Below, in pieces: positions 4,848 to 6,400 of a stretch of 6,400 nt of DNA (position 1 is the first letter of the stretch; every line of letters starts with the position of its first letter). This DNA is from an uncultured Burkholderiales bacterium (GTDB lineage: Bacteria > Pseudomonadota > Gammaproteobacteria > Burkholderiales > Burkholderiaceae_C). The stretch spans positions 1 to 6,400 of the forward strand of contig CAIYFE010000230.1 in assembly GCA_903925445.1 (NCBI GenBank). Reading direction: 5' to 3'. The notes below the pieces were generated by a model that did no database searches, was not told the origin of the DNA, and saw only the letters and a program-made list of their open reading frames with translations. The position numbers were made by a program, and so were the translations under genes.

Positions 4848-6400
4848 TTATTTCTTTTTGCGCGGCGGCAAGCCGGTGTGCTGTGTCAGCACGCGACCTT
4901 TGGTGGGTTGGTTGCGCATCGTGGTTTTAGACGTGGTGCGCTGCGGCGTTGCACTGGCGGTGCTGTTTTTGCGCCTAGCGCTGGTGTACGCGCCATCGGT
5001 CATCGGCTGAAAGGTCGGAATCAAATGATGTTTGCCATTGCCAATCAAGTCGGCACGTCCCATGGTTTTGAGCGCTTCTCTGAGCAGTGGCCAGTTGTTG
5101 GCATCGTGGTAGCGCAAAAATGCTTTGTGCAAACGGCGACGTTTTTCACCTCGCACGATATCGACTGATTCGCTCTCGCGCGTCACGCGACCCAGCGGGT
5201 TTTTGCCCGAGTGATACATGGCCGTGGCCGTGGCCATGGGGCTGGGATAGAAGGTTTGCACTTGGTCTGCTCTGAAACCATTGCGCTTGAGCCACAAGGC
5301 CAAATTCATCATGTCTTCATCGCTGGTGCCCGGATGGGCCGCAATGAAGTAAGGCACCAAAAACTGTTTCTTACCGGCCTCTTCGCTGTACTTGTCAAAC
5401 ATCTGCTTGAACTTGTCGTAGCTGCCAATGCCCGGCTTCATCATTTTGGACAGCGGGCCGCCTTCGGTATGCTCTGGCGCAATTTTGAGGTAGCCGCCCA
5501 CATGGTGCGTGACCAATTCTTTGACGTACTCGGGCGACTTGACGGCCAAGTCATAGCGCAGTCCTGATCCAATCAAAATTTTCTTAACGCCCTTTAAGGC
5601 GCGCGCACGACGGTACATGTGAATGAGCGCGCTGTGATCGGTGTTGAGGTTTTGACAAATGCCGGGGTAGACGCAGCTCGGCTTGCGGCAAGCCGCCTCA
5701 ATCTCGGGGCTTTTGCAGCCGATGCGGTACATGTTGGCGGTGGGTCCGCCCAGGTCTGAAATCACGCCCGTGAAGCCTGCCACTTTGTCGCGAATGTCTT
5801 CGATCTCACGAATCACCGAATCTTCGCTACGGCTTTGAATGATGCGGCCTTCATGCTCGGTGATCGAGCAAAACGTACATCCCCCAAAACACCCCCGCAT
5901 GATGTTGACACTGAAACGAATCATCTCCCAAGCGGGAATTTTGGTCGCGCCATCGTGACTGCCCTTCTCATCGGCATAGGTCGGATGCGGGCTGCGTGCA
6001 TAAGGCAAATCAAACACATGGTCCATCTCTGCCGTGGTCAATGGAATGGGCGGCGGATTGACCCACACATCGCGGGCGGTTGTGCCTTCGCCATGCGCTT
6101 GCACCAAAGCGCGCGCATTCCCGGGATTGGTTTCCAAATGCAACACACGGTTAGCGTGGGCATAGAGCACGGGATCTGATTTGACCTGTTCGTAGGAAGG
6201 AAGACGAATCACGCTGCGATCGCGCGGTGGCACTTTGAGCTTGCCCTTGCCCTGCAACGCTGGCAGGTTGGGGTTGGGCACAAATTGCATCACTTGGGCA
6301 TTGGAGGCATCGGCCACGGCCTGCGCTTCGTCTTCTCGGGCGCACGATTGGCCTTGGGCTTTGGCTTGATCGCTGACCATCAAATAGGGGTTGACGTGCG
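4848..6400 (-). CDS. ygiQ: YgiQ family (UPF0313) radical SAM protein, 5' end missing
   Basis: The visible 516 codons are the C-terminal two thirds of a YgiQ-type radical SAM protein; the family is about 740 residues long, so some 200 or more N-terminal residues lie beyond the right edge. The first visible codons (HVNPYLMVSD) are open with no start needed. The radical SAM motif is C-x3-C-x2-C in MRGCFGGCTFCSITEHEG (visible residues 170, 174 and 177), which binds the 4Fe-4S cluster that cleaves S-adenosylmethionine. A second family-typical set of four cysteines follows (228, 237, 242, 248 in CKSPEIEAACRKPSCVYPGIC). Other matches to E. coli YgiQ are SDLGGPTANMY, HHVGGYLKIAPEHTE, PYFIAAHPGT and RRLHKAFLRYH. 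The last 45 or so residues are a basic, Ser/Thr-rich, probably disordered tail ending in PPRKKK. The substrate and reaction of this family are not established. Confidence 0.95.
   Translation of the reverse strand, partial: HVNPYLMVSDQAKAQGQSCAREDEAQAVADASNAQVMQFVPNPNLPALQGKGKLKVPPRDRSVIRLPSYEQVKSDPVLYAHANRVLHLETNPGNARALVQAHGEGTTARDVWVNPPPIPLTTAEMDHVFDLPYARSPHPTYADEKGSHDGATKIPAWEMIRFSVNIMRGCFGGCTFCSITEHEGRIIQSRSEDSVIREIEDIRDKVAGFTGVISDLGGPTANMYRIGCKSPEIEAACRKPSCVYPGICQNLNTDHSALIHMYRRARALKGVKKILIGSGLRYDLAVKSPEYVKELVTHHVGGYLKIAPEHTEGGPLSKMMKPGIGSYDKFKQMFDKYSEEAGKKQFLVPYFIAAHPGTSDEDMMNLALWLKRNGFRADQVQTFYPSPMATATAMYHSGKNPLGRVTRESESVDIVRGEKRRRLHKAFLRYHDANNWPLLREALKTMGRADLIGNGKHHLIPTFQPMTDGAYTSARRKNSTASATPQRTTSKTTMRNQPTKGRVLTQHTGLPPRKKK

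Overview
The window looks like a chromosomal housekeeping segment from a betaproteobacterium, probably Burkholderiales and close to Comamonadaceae (Limnohabitans/Rhodoferax-like). This is inferred from protein sequence character and from the smpB / ratA-rnfH-guaB / guaA gene order; no rRNA is present to confirm it. Coding density is high. There is no tRNA, CRISPR array, insertion sequence or phage gene, and no gap between genes exceeds 130 bases.

Layout, left to right. (1) guaA (GMP synthase, minus strand) fills 1-1420 and runs off the left edge. Its frame is broken by a TAG stop at 224-226, in the middle of a highly conserved stretch. The frame beyond the stop still encodes a near-perfect GuaA C-terminal domain up to the edge. 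(2) The 123-base guaA leader (1421-1543) holds two terminator-like hairpins on the minus strand: a long nested one at 1460-1517 and a short GC stem with a T-run that abuts the guaA start codon. (3) A small AT-richer lipoprotein gene of unknown function (1544-1888, minus) lies between guaB and guaA. (4) guaB (IMP dehydrogenase, 1961-3430, minus) is complete and canonical. (5) rnfH (3487-3837) and ratA (3834-4286), both minus, overlap by four bases and lie just upstream of guaB. (6) smpB (4335-4811, plus) is divergent from ratA across 48 bases. (7) A YgiQ-type radical SAM gene (4848-6400, minus) converges on smpB; its 5' end lies outside the window.

How the genes relate. GuaB (IMP to XMP) and GuaA (XMP to GMP) are the two committed steps of guanine nucleotide synthesis, so a genuine loss of GuaA would leave the cell dependent on guanine salvage. 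SmpB is the protein partner of tmRNA in ribosome rescue. RatA (START-like, COQ10-type) and RnfH (ubiquitin-like fold) are its conserved neighbours and correspond to the E. coli ratA/ratB pair. No novel multi-gene system was recognised. The main point of interest is the disrupted guaA together with its double-hairpin leader.
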